Positions 47,400 through 60,370 of a DNA stretch of 64,000 bases are shown here, in pieces. Every line of letters starts with the position of its first letter. Position 1 is the stretch's first letter. Source of the DNA: Hoplostethus atlanticus (lineage: Eukaryota; Chordata; Actinopteri; Trachichthyiformes; Trachichthyidae); assembly GCA_034670405.1 (NCBI GenBank), contig JAXDDX010000224.1, forward strand, positions 124,001-188,000, given 5' to 3'. Both the position numbers and the translations under genes were made by a program. The notes beneath the pieces are model-generated. The model saw only the letters and a program-made list of their open reading frames with translations. It searched no databases and had not been told where the DNA came from.

Positions 47400-50300
47400 C
47401 AGCGAATACACCAACGTTAGAATCTACAGCCAACATTTTACACCACACGATTATGAGCGAAATTAACAAGCAGAAGTCACGAAGACCAAGCCATCAAAGA
47501 TTTTGAGGCCAAAATCTATTTTTCCCGGAAGACGGACAACAGAGCAAACCATCTCCACCAAGCAGAAAAGAGAATCCGCATTGAGGTACATCACTTAAGA
47601 TAGCTATTAGGCTAATCTAAAAGTTAGCTAATGCCCACGTTTTTTTTTATAACTTACGTCTAACTTTGCTATCTCTTAACTGAATGTTAGCTGACATTAT
47701 CATGTTAACATTACGTCAGCTTAAGCATAAGCAACAGGCCCTTGTTTCTTTTTCATTTATCATCACTTGGAGATTTTAAAATTTTACATTTCATTGAAGT
47801 TAGAGAAAGCTGTCAAAGCTGAGCAGCAGGGAGAGTGTAAATGAGGGGAAAGGGCTGTGGGGGGCAAGTTGGCTGTTAACCCGGTCCCAGTGTGATGTTC
47901 ATTTTTACAAACAACCTCTTTCACCTGTACATCTGGATTCATATTTATTCACATTCACATTTTAACTGGCAAACAACACAGTGTAGCCCTGTACTTTAGC
48001 TCTAACAGCCACAGAATTAACAGGAAGAGCAGAAAGTGTTACAACCAAACCCAGACTTAATGCAAATTGCTATGTTTTGTAAAACTTACATCAATACACA
48101 TCAGTACATCAGATTACAAGCACAGAAACATAATATTTTTTCCTCATATGCACCTGTACACAGATTGTTTCAGCACCTCCAGAAGTGACAACCCAACCCC
48201 TCCTCGCCAGCTTTTGTAGCATTGAATCACTGGATCTTCTGGTTGAGCGCTTCAGACCAGAGACTGAATCGAACTCCACACCCACATCTGATTCTGATAA
48301 AGCTACAGAAAAGGACTAAAGACTATTGTCTATGACTGCAGTTTGATGGAGCTGTTCAAGATGTGTCAGATGTGTGGGCAACTGAGAAAATGGTGTTTCA
48401 TGTTGGTGCTCAGATGAGGGTTAAATGGGACTGTCATCGCCTAGCTCCTGGCTCATCATCATATGTTCAAGGGACATTACTAGAGGTCCACGTGCTAGCG
48501 GCAGCTTCAATCCTACACCTTTTTGCTCAATCAAATTCAATCATTTTTCCAAGACTGTTGTTCCATGACATATAGCGCAATTTTGCTTTTTTTATTTTTT
48601 TTTTTATGTTGAATATCTGATCTGAATGTCTGAATGTCCCAGGTCTTATTTCTGGCTACGACTATCACTTGGGACTGATACTATAAGGACATTTGTGATT
48701 TGGGTTTTTATTCCTCAAAGGGAAGTGGATCAATAAGCAGTCAAGCTTTACATTCAACATTTCACTGGTTGGAAAAAAAGAGCAAACTTTTCGAGGCCTT
48801 GAAAACAATTTTTTACTTCCTTGACCTGGAACCCTGCTGGAGGCACCATTACAGAGTTTGAGGAATGGACCAAGCTCTTGAATAAAAAAAATTTTGAGCA
48901 GACCACCTTAAGACATACCTTAACCCAGCAAAGAGTTTTACAAGACAGAGCAGGATAGGCTCTTGGCGAAAATGATCTGTGAACAACTTGATGGCATTCC
49001 AGTGCACTTTGCATGTGAATACTCACATTACACATTTATGCTGAATTCAACAAAAGAGATTGTCCAGTACAACTTGCTTCAGGTAATTTTTACATTTTGT
49101 TTTTGCCTGCCATTGGTTCGCAGTTTATAAAAATCACAGTATATTCATTGCAATTTAACTTGAATTATGTGATTGTCTCAGGCCAGTGAAGCCCAAAGCA
49201 GCATGGGGATGGAACCACTCGGATTCAGACGATGACTGGCAGAGCTGTTGGACCATGGTCTGGACATAACTGATCACCAGCGATCCCAGAGTTCCCAGAG
49301 ATCAATCATCAATTTGACACGTGGCAGACCTCCATTAGGTTAGAAAAATGTTGAAGAGATTGGATTATTTAGTAGTCTTTCAATAGATATTGAGTGTTGT
49401 AAACTGTGACTAATAAAAATGCAGAACCTAAACAATGGGAAGTAAATGAATGGCCCCAGCTTCTTAGAGGTATCTGTCAAATTAATCTGGGTGACAGTGA
49501 ATCCTGTAGTGATGGGAGTAGCACATTTTGATCTTTTTACTTTCGTTTTCCTTTTTTTTTACTCACCATTTGTGTTTTGTATTCAAGGTCTCAAGAATAA
49601 GGTTGGAGAAAAATGGGAGTCGAGCTCTGTTGTCGTGGTCAAGGTGAGAATAAATTTGTAAATCATAAGTATTACCACCATAGTTATAGTGCATGTACAT
49701 TCACATGCACATGTAGATTGTCATTACGCATTTGTAAACCACTAAATTGACCTTTTATTCCAGGTCAGTCTCCAACTACATGTGGTACTGTACATTGAGT
49801 TTCAAGGGTACAAGTGCAGACTAACCGTTTATCATTTCTCTGAATCTGTGTTATTGAGAAAAGCAAGAACTACCCATAATCCTATGAATGATAATGAGAT
49901 CAGAATAGCCCAAATACAAAGAGGGCCTTGGTTTCCTTTCATCAGTCAACCGCTATAACAGAAACAGAAACTTGGACAATCTCTACTTCTACAGGAGGTC
50001 AAATGTAGATGGGCGTCATTTCTGTATCACACAGTAGATGTGCACAGCTGGACAGAGGAAGGACAACTGTGACGTTGTGTGATGTCGACTGCAGGAAGAA
50101 GACGTGGCTTACCTTGCAACTTTGGTGCATATGAGGATCTGAGGGCCTTCATCTATGACAAGCGACTAATCAGTGACCTTTGAGCAAATAGGCACGATTC
50201 AAGCACACTGTTAAGTTGAATGCATTTTAAAAGCATGTTGGAATAATGACAGGATATCCCAATGAGTGGCAAAATACACATGGCTGTTACAGTGCAGGAT

Positions 50301-51130
50301 GAAATTTTTTTCTTACCCAAGATAAATACTGCATGGTAATAGTAACCAGTTGACATCTTGTAAAGGTGTGTTCAGCAAAAGGGCAGAACATACAGTGTGC
50401 ACTGATCTAAGGGGAGGCGGGAGACCAAACCAATGATTTTCTTTAATGTCCTCTGCTTTTTTGCATAGGAGCTTTGGATGTGTACGCTTTGCTGAAATAC
50501 CTGCCAAACCACAAGCACAACAGCTACATTGGAATGTGAGAGCGGGCCAATCCTTGCAGTGCTACAACACAATGAAAATATTGCGAAAGGAAAACAGAAA
50601 AGGAACAAAAAAAAGGTGAGAGACATGTTAGTAGGTGCCGTTATGCTGACAGTAAATGTTGAACAGTCTGTGTGCATTATTGTTGAAACATAGCAGCAAT
50701 TGTGTGAGACATTCAAAAAAGAAAAGATGAAATTTGAGGGGCCTCTGGGGGACAACTCAGACTTGTTAGGTTACGTAGGTGTTAACAGACATCACGGCTG
50801 GTAGAAACAGGGGCACCTTCTCACCTAATTTGAATCTCTTCAGTGATAAAATGCTTTCAGTCACGTTGTTTTGAATCTGTACACTCAACACTCAATTTGC
50901 ATCTTTTGTTCTCTTGAGTGTCTCTCAGCTCTCAAAATGTCTGTTGGTGGGATGTCAAGTCTATATGATACAACAATCCAATGCATTCCCACTAGAAATG
51001 TCCTGTTCAATTTCTGACATTACAGCCTTTATTTGTGTTATTTGTGTCCTAATCATGTCCCTCAATTATGTTTCAGGGGAGTTGGTGTGCAATATTGAGC
51101 GGTGTAAATGGCCCAAACAGTGGGTGAATT
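47400..51130 (+). pseudogene. THAP-type DNA transposon, multi-exon remnant
   Basis: A THAP-like C-terminal end (SQHFTPHDYERN) lies near 47420-47460, then CATTGAG/GTACAT at about 47585. Later blocks, in broken frames, are PPEVTTQPLLASFCSIESLD (about 48175), ELFKMCQMCGQ then VFHVGAQMRVKWDC (48345-48435), EAQSSMGMEPLGFRR and INHQFDTWQ (49180-49320), GLKNKVGEKW (49590), FLYHTVDVHSWTEEG then AYEDLRAFIYDKRLISDL (50005-50180), and YALLKYLPNHKHNSY (50480). Matches in fish are transposase-like ORFs with a WH(V/I)(A/S)K motif. Splice-like AG and GT sites border several blocks. Many frameshifts and stops are present. The superfamily (Kolobok, P or ISL2EU-like) is undecided. A decayed host gene derived from such a transposase is the alternative. 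Confidence 0.6.
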
Positions 51131-51991
51131 AACCTGTCTATGACCCCCTTACAACATTCTTCTTCACGCACTGGTCAGTTTGGTAGGTCTGATCTGAGGA
51201 AAGACGTAGCGGTCAAGTACAAAGTGCCAATGTCCCAGCTCATCCACCCTCTGAACATTGCATCTCTACCTAACCATCAAAATCCAGATTCAAATAGGAA
51301 TATTCAAGTGTCCAGAAGTGGTGTGCTGGAGATTGAAGTTTGATAACAGAGACATTGATTGATATGTATCTGAATAAATGCATTTCAGAACTGTCCTATG
51401 TACTTTATTATTTTTTAATCAGTTTATAGACAATATAGTTGGGACAAAAGTCACATTGACTTTATTGCCAACTATATTGCCATATAAAGCTATATTATAT
51501 ATATATTGCTATTTAAAGCTATATTGCATTAAGCTTTCATGACACTCCCATGACAAAAGCGTATGCATTAAATCAGGATACTGATTTATGAGCTGTGACA
51601 TGAGTCCCTTAAAGAATTGCACGGTAAAACTTAAAGGTCAGCATACTATACTGTATACATTTTACAGTGTAGCTCTATGTTAAGTTACAGAAATGTGCCT
51701 GGTCTTGCCTTTCAGGGGACACCAAAGATATGACCTCAGGTGTTCTGAAGGAGTAAAGATGACTAGAACTAATAGTTTTGGTAAGGCCTGGGGTTATTTT
51801 CCCCAGATGATACAGTTATTACTCCTTTACAAATAAAGATAATGTGATCTGTAACTTGCTTGATATCCCCAGAGACGTATATTTCTGTCTCCCCTTCAAA
51901 ACATAAAAACAGTCATATCAGAAAATCCATTATGACTAACTGCAGAATTGAATTTCAAAATAAAAATATCTAATTATATTACAATTAGCTG

Positions 51992-52024
<33 letters not shown>

Positions 52025-52732
52025 TTATATTATTATTTATTATTACTATTGAACGAATAGCTGCTATAACAGGTAATGGAATGAACAAGTCAGAGAGAAC
52101 TTTAAGTTCATTTTAGCTTCTGGGCAGAAGTGAGAATGGCCGCTCAGTCAGAATTAGCATAAACATTTGGAAACATAGATTGCAGCCCATAATCCAGAAT
52201 TATTCTGAGCATTCCTTTTATCATCTTCAGGCTTTATAAATGATCTGAGCTGAATTAGTTCATCACCTAAACTGCCGTCTAGGTCATCTAGGATCTCTTG
52301 GGCCCTTTGACCTGTGCCCAGTACGCCCGCTCGGTAATCCATCGATGTTCTCAAGTAATTGTCCACTGCAGTCCTGCTTTAGTTACATGGTCTCCCCCTA
52401 AAAGTTCCTCCTATGCTTCAACCACTTCTACAAATCCACAATATTACCCATCTGGCAAAGGAAATAATTCATAAATCGTTCTAACAACACATACCGGCAT
52501 GGCTAAGCAGACTCCTGTTCCTAGTTGTTCCAAAAATATGCAAGACGGTACTGACTGAAATGGGACAACAGAAAATACATGTCAGTGATTGTCAGAGTTG
52601 GCAGGTTAGCTAGCTTGCTCACATAAAGATTAGCCTGGCAACAGTAACACATAACTAAGGACAAAATATCAAACTTTGCTGGTAACAGTAGATCAACCAC
52701 CCCCCATGTTTCAGGTACATTATAGAGTCAGA
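51131..52732. other. Gene-free stretch
   Basis: AT-rich, with an ATT microsatellite around 51994-52040. No gene recognised. Confidence 0.5.
51994..52040. repeat. ATT microsatellite
   Basis: Repeated TTA units with minor interruptions toward the right end. Confidence 0.95.
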
Positions 52733-53625
52733 CTGGTGCTGGAGTTCTGGCCAAGAGTATTGGCACCTATGCATTTTATGCAGGTAATGTACAATATCTT
52801 CTAAAATAATCGGAAATTGAAACAGCTTTTCATTAATCTGTTTTATTTAAGACCACATGATCAAACAATAAGAAAACAATCTTTTATGGCTTCAAAATTG
52901 AAAAGTGGTTATGGCCATGATTATTGGCACCCTTTTCTAATACTTAGTTGCACAGCCTTTGGCAATGATGACTGCTTCCAAACATTTCTCCCATTCTTCA
53001 ATTGCAATCCGTTCCAGTTTTTCAATGTTTCAAGAATTCCTTTGACCAACTGCACATTTCAGATCTCGTCATACTGTACGTTCTCAATGGGATTGAGATC
53101 GGGGCTCATCGCTGGCCATTCCAGAACAAAGCGCTGTTCTGTATTGCCAAGGAGCTCTAATTTGGTTTCATCGGTCGATTTAGGTTTGTCCAGGTGGGTC
53201 TAGGCAACGATCAATCGGACCTTCTTGTGTTTGTCTTGTCAGCAGTGGGGTCTTCAGTGGCCTGACTGACCGTAAAGCCCTTCTTGGTTCAGTGTCCGCC
53301 ATATGGTATGGTATCCGTTACCCTAGACCTCTGTAGGTCAGCCTTGAGATCATGCAAGGTGTTTTTTCAATGGTTCGCACCAACCTTTGACGACATTTGA
53401 GATACATTTTTACCACCACTTCCTGGGAGATTCTTAACAATTCCATGAGCAGTAAACATCTTAATAACATTGCAAACAGTGGAAACAGGAATACCAAGTT
53501 CTCTAGAGAGGCCTTATAGCCTTGTTAACGCTTATGTTTGGTGAATATTGTTTTTCTGACATCCTCAGATAGCTCTTGTCTCTTCACCATTTTCACAGGC
53601 GACCAGGCAAGCAGAACAGACTGTT
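52733..53625 (-). pseudogene. Tc1-like transposon remnant (antisense)
   Basis: The minus strand starts MVKRQELSEDVRK at 53590, the N-terminal helix-turn-helix of Tc1 transposases. Later it reads VLEWPAMSPDLNPIENVQYD near 53060-53140, the second and third catalytic region. The left end carries the AAGAGTATTGGCACC block common to a fish Tc1 terminal repeat. Much of the middle is deleted and the frame is broken in many places. The right terminus was not found. Confidence 0.85.
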
Positions 53626-53829
53626 TTATCACCAGAGTTGGGGGTAATGTGTTTCATAACATGTTGGAGTACATGTCAGATTACTTTTTTGTGGTAATGA
53701 GTAAAAGTTAATGTTTTACTTTACTTTAAAAAATGTGTAGGTCGTTACTAGTTACTTTTATTCTTTTAGTCATTTCACTTATTTCGTGCCGTTTCATTTT
53801 CAGTTGGAACAAATGAAACAAAAACATAA

Positions 53830-54640
53830 AAAACGTGTGTTCCCTTTATCCAGCATCCATATATGCCCTGATTGGTGGGTGGCGCAGTCCTTCCTGCAGC
53901 CTTTTCCCAACCACTACCCACTTTGATGCCCTGACAATAACCTCTGTTGCCATAGTAAAAGCTAACAGGGAAATTGCACGCCCTGCCACAATGCCTATTT
54001 CCAGATGCTGCCATGTTGTAATATACTCTGCTGTTGAGTTGAATGTCTAGAAAGTAAGCTTTCTTTATAATATCTGGCACTCTAAAGAAATCGAAAGCTT
54101 GTGTGTACTGAGCCGAAAGCATTTGCCAGATCCAAAAACACTATGTGAAGAGCTCTTTTCTCACACCTAGCTGACTGGATTTGGTGCCAAATCATAAGCA
54201 CCCAGAAAAGCCTGGAATTCCAGCTTTTTGCACCAATGTATAAATTCGGCTATCCTTTTCTAAATAACTAGACAGCCTCTGTGCCACAACGCTACAGAAA
54301 ATCTTCCTGTCAACATTAGGTAAGCTAATAAGTCTGATTTATTTCTACAGAGTCTCTAGAGTTCTCTTTAGGAATGAAAAAAACCTCAGCATATCTGGTG
54401 GACTTTTGTACAAACGATAGGGGACCCCCCTTAGGCCCTGGGGCTGAAGAAGACCTTGCACGCCTCACTACATCTTGTACCGCTTTCCATCTTGGTGGGC
54501 TGACATCAAACTGGAATTCTATCTCTCCAATTGGTGGAATATCGGAATATAATAAACTATTTTACACGCCTCTGACCACAACAGCAAGTCTGGTTTACCT
54601 TCATTCCCAATCTCCGCCCACTCCTAGCTGCCCCGTATCA
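53830..54640 (-). pseudogene. Non-LTR retrotransposon reverse transcriptase fragment (antisense)
   Basis: Minus-strand blocks in order are EIEFQFDVSPPRWKAVQDVV, RRARSSSAPGP, FIPKEN, QKAGIPGFSG-like sequence in shifting frames, ALHIVFLDLANAFGS (motif A region), FFRVPDIIKK, GCTIS-like and PPIRAYMD. These match a LINE family common in fish whose RT reads SAPGPNGVPY and LDLANAFGSVPH. It has many breaks. The clade (R2/R4-like or other) is not settled and both ends are missing. Confidence 0.75.
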
Positions 54641-55146
54641 AGCCTGCGCGAACACTCCCTTATCCTAAGCTTTTCTTCCCTCACGTACAAAACTAATTTG
54701 TTTTGATCCCTATTGTCAGCTAATAATTTAACACTTGGTTTTGTCGCCAAGTGTATCGCCCTTGGGAGAGACTAACTTTACACCCTGACAGTATTGCCCC
54801 TTTTCCATTAGCCGTCCTCTGGCCGCTGGTTTTCCATACAAACTCGCAGCAGGGGTCCCGAGATACTGCCTGCTTGCTACCAGGACCAAAGCGTGACGCC
54901 CCCCCCCCCCATCCGATCTGTAGTGACGTCGCGGTTACCAATGGACACAAGCAAACAGCATTCTGCCAATATAAATTAGTGCCGCTGTGCAGTTTTGGGA
55001 TAGTAGATGGCTGTATTCAGGTTATGTTACCATTTGAATTTAAATAGGGTTCAAACCCCGAAGGGGTAGAACTCTATTGAGTTTGTGCTGGTTTATTAGT
55101 GTGCTTGCTTCAAGCAACACTTATGTTCTCGTACTTACTTATTTAA

Positions 55147-55195
<49 letters not shown>

Positions 55196-56129
55196 ATTCT
55201 TCTTCTTCCGCCCCAAACTTAAGCGTTCAACTACTTTCACACCAGCTATCAAGCTATCAACGCTGTTCAAACTTTGAAAAATTCAGCATAGTCTGGAATC
55301 ATCATCGGTCATTCAAATTTTTGATTACACTTTTTCTGCAATTTTATTTTATTTGCAATATTTTGGCCCCATAGGAATGCATTATGAAAAGATAAGTTTC
55401 ACTTTCGCTTTGACAAGAGTCAGAGACTGTCAAATGTGACCCTGGCTGTCTGTCACAATGTCCAGAGACCAGAGACTCAGTTTGTGGTTTACTGTTGGAT
55501 GAATTAATAGAAAACACAAAGCTGGAAATTAAATATGTCTACATTTTGATTTGATGGTGAAAGTTTCCATACAAATAATTATTACAACTATTCATACTTT
55601 TAATACTTTCAATATGTTTAATACTATGATTTCTATTACATTTTTACAATACTATTACTACAGCTGTAAATGCTTCTACTTTGTTAATACTTCAATTACT
55701 ACTACTAAAAATAACTGCATGATGTTTTGGGATTGCCTCTACACACACACACACAGAGAGAGAGAACCCTTCAATACCCCACAATGCTCTCTATCTCTCT
55801 CACACACACACGGACACAGAGGGAGGTAAGGTGCTGTATCCTAGCAACAAGCACGGTAATAGCAGTGACAGACTAGTTGCTGGGATGCAACCAGGTGATC
55901 TGATTGGTGATGGAGGGAAGGACATGTTTCCACAGCATGCTACAGCAGTTCGCCGTGTGAACCCTTGGTTCGCCTGTTGGAGTGACCATTAATTGACTTA
56001 ATCGGGTGTTTAATATTTTCTGATCTGTCCTTGAAAACAGGTTTCATAAAACTCCTGCCCCTAATTATACTGTCTTATATTGAGCAAATACACTAATATT
56101 CACTTCTTCTCATAGACTTATGGAATGGT
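54641..56129. other. Gene-free stretch with simple repeats
   Basis: Contains an ATT array (55147-55196), CA and GAGA runs near 55740-55815 and an 11-bp C run at about 54899. The segment 54780-55010 resembles termini of fish DNA elements (CCCTTTTCCATTAGCCG), but I cannot define its ends. Confidence 0.45.
55147..55196. repeat. ATT microsatellite
   Basis: About 16 ATT units. Confidence 0.95.
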
Positions 56130-58275
56130 TTTGGAATGGAATTGGCATTGAGCCAAAAGACATCAGAATTTTAGTGTTTTAACAATAGTCCCCCCGCCCC
56201 AAACAGGGGACCTCCCATAACTCACTCAATACAAACCCTGTGGACTGCCTCTTCTATTCCACACATTTAGGGTCCTTCCCAGAATTCAGTACTATGTAGG
56301 GATACAAAATTAACTGGACAATTTTAAACACTACTTTTGGTCATATGTCCACTGTCAACATGGTTTGATCCTAACGTATCAGTTTCTTGGAAGCCTGTTG
56401 AGGAGAGGCTTGCCCTTCTCCACAGATTGCAAGACCTGGTTTATTCTGCTATATCACTTAAACGTTCTAAGTTACACCTAGGGACTACTGTTTCCTTTTT
56501 GTCACTCTATGGCACAATCCAGAGAAAGGGTCCAAAACAATCAAAAAATGGCATTTGAATAGTCCAATTTTCATAACTACACACTCCTCACTGGGAATAT
56601 CTCTTTCTCATATCCTACTTGGAGTAACAATCTACCTGGGCTCTCATTCTTTCAATTAAGGTCCTCCATGAGAGCATATGGTGTGCCTTGGAATACACCT
56701 CTCGGTCCTCACACTTTGCACTCCATTTCAGACAAGAAAGGTCGAACCAAGGTGTTGGTATCGGCACTATATTTTTTAGGTTTTTATTATATTTTATTAT
56801 ATTTACAAGACCTTATATGTCCCACATATGGTCCAGGCATCTAGGTCTAACTGCTGATGAAGGGGATACTATTTTCTGGGTATGGAATACGGTGGTAGAA
56901 ACCTCTAAGAACCCTAATCATCAGCAAATTCACTTACATTGTATTCATAGAACTTACCTCACCCCAAGTAAACAGCATATTATTCCCTCTTCACTATATG
57001 ACCACTGTCCTGATGGACAGGTAAGCTTGTTTATACATACGTTTTGGGAGTGCAGTGATGTGGCGGAGTTCTGGAGGCAGGTGTCATCTACACTGTCAGA
57101 TATGCTGGGAACTGTAATACCATGTTCACGCACAATCATCAGATTACTAGATCAGACTACGCGATATCAGGCCGATTATAGCCCGATTCGGCAGACGTAG
57201 GGCGTCGGGTCGGGAACGACAGGGTGCGACAATCGATCGTTTTATCTTGTGTAGTGTGACATAGTGGACGACAACCGACGCCGCATCTGGGACACCTCAC
57301 GACGTCCCGACAAAAGACTAGCATGTTAGAATTTTTTTTTGCCGTCCACGACGTGTTCTGTCTCGTCCGTGATAGGGGCACGGAACGCTATAAACAAACA
57401 TAGCGAAGCGAAAGAGGAATGAAGTTGTTGGTGCCGCTAGGTGGAACTATGAAACAGAGGAAAGGTTTGTCGAACTCTGGCAACAACACCCCCGTGGAGG
57501 CTAGCCAGCTAGCTACATTTAGGTTTCACTACCTCAAGTTCTCTTTGAATGATTGACAACCCATACTGTTCTCTTCATGCGACCCAAGAACAGGTCCACA
57601 GTCATTTTTTAATTTTTTTTAGGCTTTTCGGAACACAAAACAGCCAGTATCATACATACCGCTTCGGACGCCATTGTTTGTTTACCTTCTTGTTGCCTAG
57701 CACCTGCTTTCCGATGCCATCACGCATGTAGGCAAGCAATTATTGGTCGGTGACCAACGTGTAGTCTGTCATGTCAAGTCACGGCACAAATTTATCACTC
57801 TATAATCACCTAATCTGACACAGTGACCATTGTAACAGACAAAAATATCGTGTAGTCTGATCCCGGCATTACTCATATTGGCATGTATTGTCAGCAGGCC
57901 TAACCACAGCTAAGACGATGCTGGCACTCCATTGGCAACCCCCTCACACATTCACTCTCACACAATGGCTTAACACCTTTCTGGATGTATTCAATATGGA
58001 GCTCTCAGGCTAAGATGCATGGTGCAAGTGAGAGTACTATTATGCAGTGGGCTATTGCAATTTTTAAAATATGGATGGGTACTGCTTGTCTGTTTGAGTT
58101 CAAGTATAATGCTGTAACATATATCATTTAATCTTGAGATCTGGGAGGGGTGGGCATGTGGGGGTCGCCCCTGTGGGGGATTTATGCGGAGAATGTCATT
58201 AATAATGTGAATAATTGTGTATGTGATTTGCGAACAACATGAATTGTATCCTCAAAACAGCAATAAAAAGTTGAT
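56130..58275 (+). pseudogene. L1/Tx1-like LINE 3' part, split by a TIR element
   Basis: C-terminal ORF2 blocks in broken frames are LRSSMRAYGVPWNTPL (about 56660-56710), HRTYLTPSKQ (about 56946), LFIHTFWECSDVAEFWRQV (about 57026-57080) and, after the interruption at 57150-57862, LTTAKTMLALHWQPP and TQWLNTFLDVFNMELS (57898-58010). These fit the L1-type zinc-knuckle region (MFWSC..I..FW) and the following domain. A 3' UTR with GGGAGGGGTGGGCATG runs to AATAAAAAG near 58265. The left end is approximate. The copy is dead. Confidence 0.8.
57150..57862. mobile_element. TIR element inserted in the L1/Tx1-like LINE
   Basis: Inverted termini GATCAGACTACGCGATAT and GATCAGACTACACGATAT match at 17 of 18 positions. 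The element is 713 bp, notably richer in CpG than the LINE, with no transposase. ATTACT occurs just outside both ends but offset, so the target duplication is unresolved and the superfamily is unknown. Confidence 0.75.
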
Positions 58276-58279
58276 CACA

Positions 58280-60370
58280 ATTAGTTCCACTGTTATGCAG
58301 ATGACACCCAGCTGTACCTCTCCATTATCCCAGGCAATATTAAGCAATGAGTTATGGCTATAGATTATTGGTCCAGACATGGTCATTAAATGCATATATC
58401 ACAAAACATCTTGGGCCTTTGTCCTCGAATGTTTCCTCAAGTTGCAGAAATCTGGGCGTCATCTTTGAGGAAAAGCTGACAAACAGCAGCTGTACAATCC
58501 TGTTTCTTACAATTATGGAACATTTCTATATTTGACCATTTCTTTCAAACAAGAACCTGGAAACTGTTATTCATGCCTTAATCACATCTTGCCTACTATT
58601 GTACACTTGCATAAGCCAGCAGAATCTCACTAGACTGCAATTAGTCCAGAAATCTGCAGCCAGACGCCTCATGAGGACCAAAAAGAGAGAACATATCCTC
58701 AAGCAAAATTGAAGACTAAGGGTGCTTTCATGGCAGGTGTGAAAGGTGCCTCGGACCACGGTCCGGACCAAAGGACCAGAATTTGGTCCGACCAAAAGAA
58801 GTGGTCTCGGTCCGGATCAAACTGAACCATGGTTCGGTTCGTTTGCAGTGTGAAAACACTTTTTTGGATGGTTCGAACTTTCGGACCAATTTCAGGAAGT
58901 TGAGGCAGGCTATCGTCAGCGACGATATAATTTTTGCTTGACGAGGACGTTCATTTGGCGGATTCGAACTAGTCTCGAGTACTGCGCTTGAAATTGGTGC
59001 TGCTGGTAGTAATGCCATAATAATAATTTGCAGCAACTTTTATCGAAAATTGCGATGCAATTTGCGATATTTTTCGTGTTATCTTGTGGTAAAACAGCAG
59101 GAATTGATGAAAATTTCGAGCCCCCCATCCTCCCCAAAACATTGTAAACTGCCCACTCTGTTTTTTAAGTTGTTTTTTTAAAGTAGTAGAGTAATCGTCA
59201 CACATTAATACCTCATGGGGCCGCTGGCTGAAAACTAGTTTTACTACACGTGATCTCTGTCTAGTGCCTTTCTTTGTCTTTCATTCCTTTTTAATCCTAG
59301 TTTTCTTTACATTATTTTTTTTTCCTTTAGCCTGCAATGCAGCATATCTACAATTTGCCATCACATCATTAGTTGACCCTGTCACGTTCCCGTCCCGCTC
59401 TAATCTGTCAGGTCTGTCAGTGCTGCCAGTTTGACACAGAGAAAAGGAGAGAGGTCCGTACCGGAGAACGCACATCTAACTAGTCACCGGCCTGTTAGCA
59501 GCAAATCAACTTGAACAGTTTATAAAATGATTAGGCTACACCACGGCGCGGCCCGTCCAACCGGCCTAAAGACCCACCGGCCCACCGGGATTCGTCCCGG
59601 TTGTCCCGATTGGCCACTCCGGCATTGTCCTATCAAAGGCTCAGGATAACAAGAAAGCAAATGGTGCAAATTGCATATTTAAATAAAAAAACAACCTCCC
59701 GAACATGTAGGAGTATTAATGTGGAAGCATTGTGCCAATTTGACTGTTTTATGCAGGAATATTGCGGGGTATTTTTTGGCAAAAATGGAAGCTCTTGCAA
59801 AGTATTCTGGCAATTAGTTGAATTTGTGTTAATTATTGCGATCGCAAGATCACAACATCCTGGAGGGACTGTATAGTGGCAACAAAATTCATCTGTTCAT
59901 TCATTTCATTCAAACGGAAAAGGCTACCTGCCGAATTGACAACACGCCAACGTCAGACGCACGCCCGTCTACAAACCAATCAATGTCAAGTATAGGGAGA
60001 CGCAGCCCACGTAGGTGATGACGACAGGACGTAGGTATCTCATGCAAAGTTCTTTAATGCGCTCACAAAATTGCAATGTGAAACCAAACTAACTGGATCA
60101 AATGTATACAATGTAACAAAAACATGAACCTTGCTTCGGACCTTGGTCCGGACTTTCAGGTGTGAAAACGCCCTAAGGGCGACCAAGCTTTTGCCATCAG
60201 TGCCGCTACACTCTAGAATCAGCTCGGTGTCATCTTTTAAATCTCTTGTAAAAACAAATTTAACAACTTGCTTTTACTTGATTGCAAGCCATTATGGAAA
60301 CTATTTTTGAATTACTTTCACTTTGTGGCTCCACTGTCCAGCTTTAAATTACATTTTTTTTATATCTTCA
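58280..60370 (+). pseudogene. L2-like LINE fragment, split by a TIR element
   Basis: Blocks in broken frames are CYADDTQLYLS-like (58290-58325), SSSCRNLGVIFEEKLT (58430-58480), VIHALITSCLLYCTL-like (58570-58610), QQNLTRLQLVQKSAARRLMR (58618-58678) and, past the interruption, KAFAI-type APLHSRIS and FKSLVKTNL (60175-60265). The order fits L2-group RT C-termini. About a hundred residues between the HWLP region and the last block are missing. It belongs to a different subfamily from 8687-9800. Confidence 0.75.
58721..60172. mobile_element. TIR element inserted in the L2-like LINE
   Basis: The termini GGTGCTTTCA and TGAAAACGCC are imperfect inverted repeats, followed inwards by GGTCCGGACC-type palindromic blocks at both ends (CGGACCACGGTCCGGACC near 58752; CTTGGTCCGGAC near 60142). 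CTAAG flanks both ends (58716-58720 and 60173-60177) and may be target duplication or part of the terminus. It is 1452 bp with no recognisable transposase. Superfamily not determined. Confidence 0.75.

Noticed and set aside
53632-53780. Start of another hAT-like element (GTTGGGGGTAATG)
   Set aside because: It resembles a known fish terminus, but I found no matching second end or target duplication.
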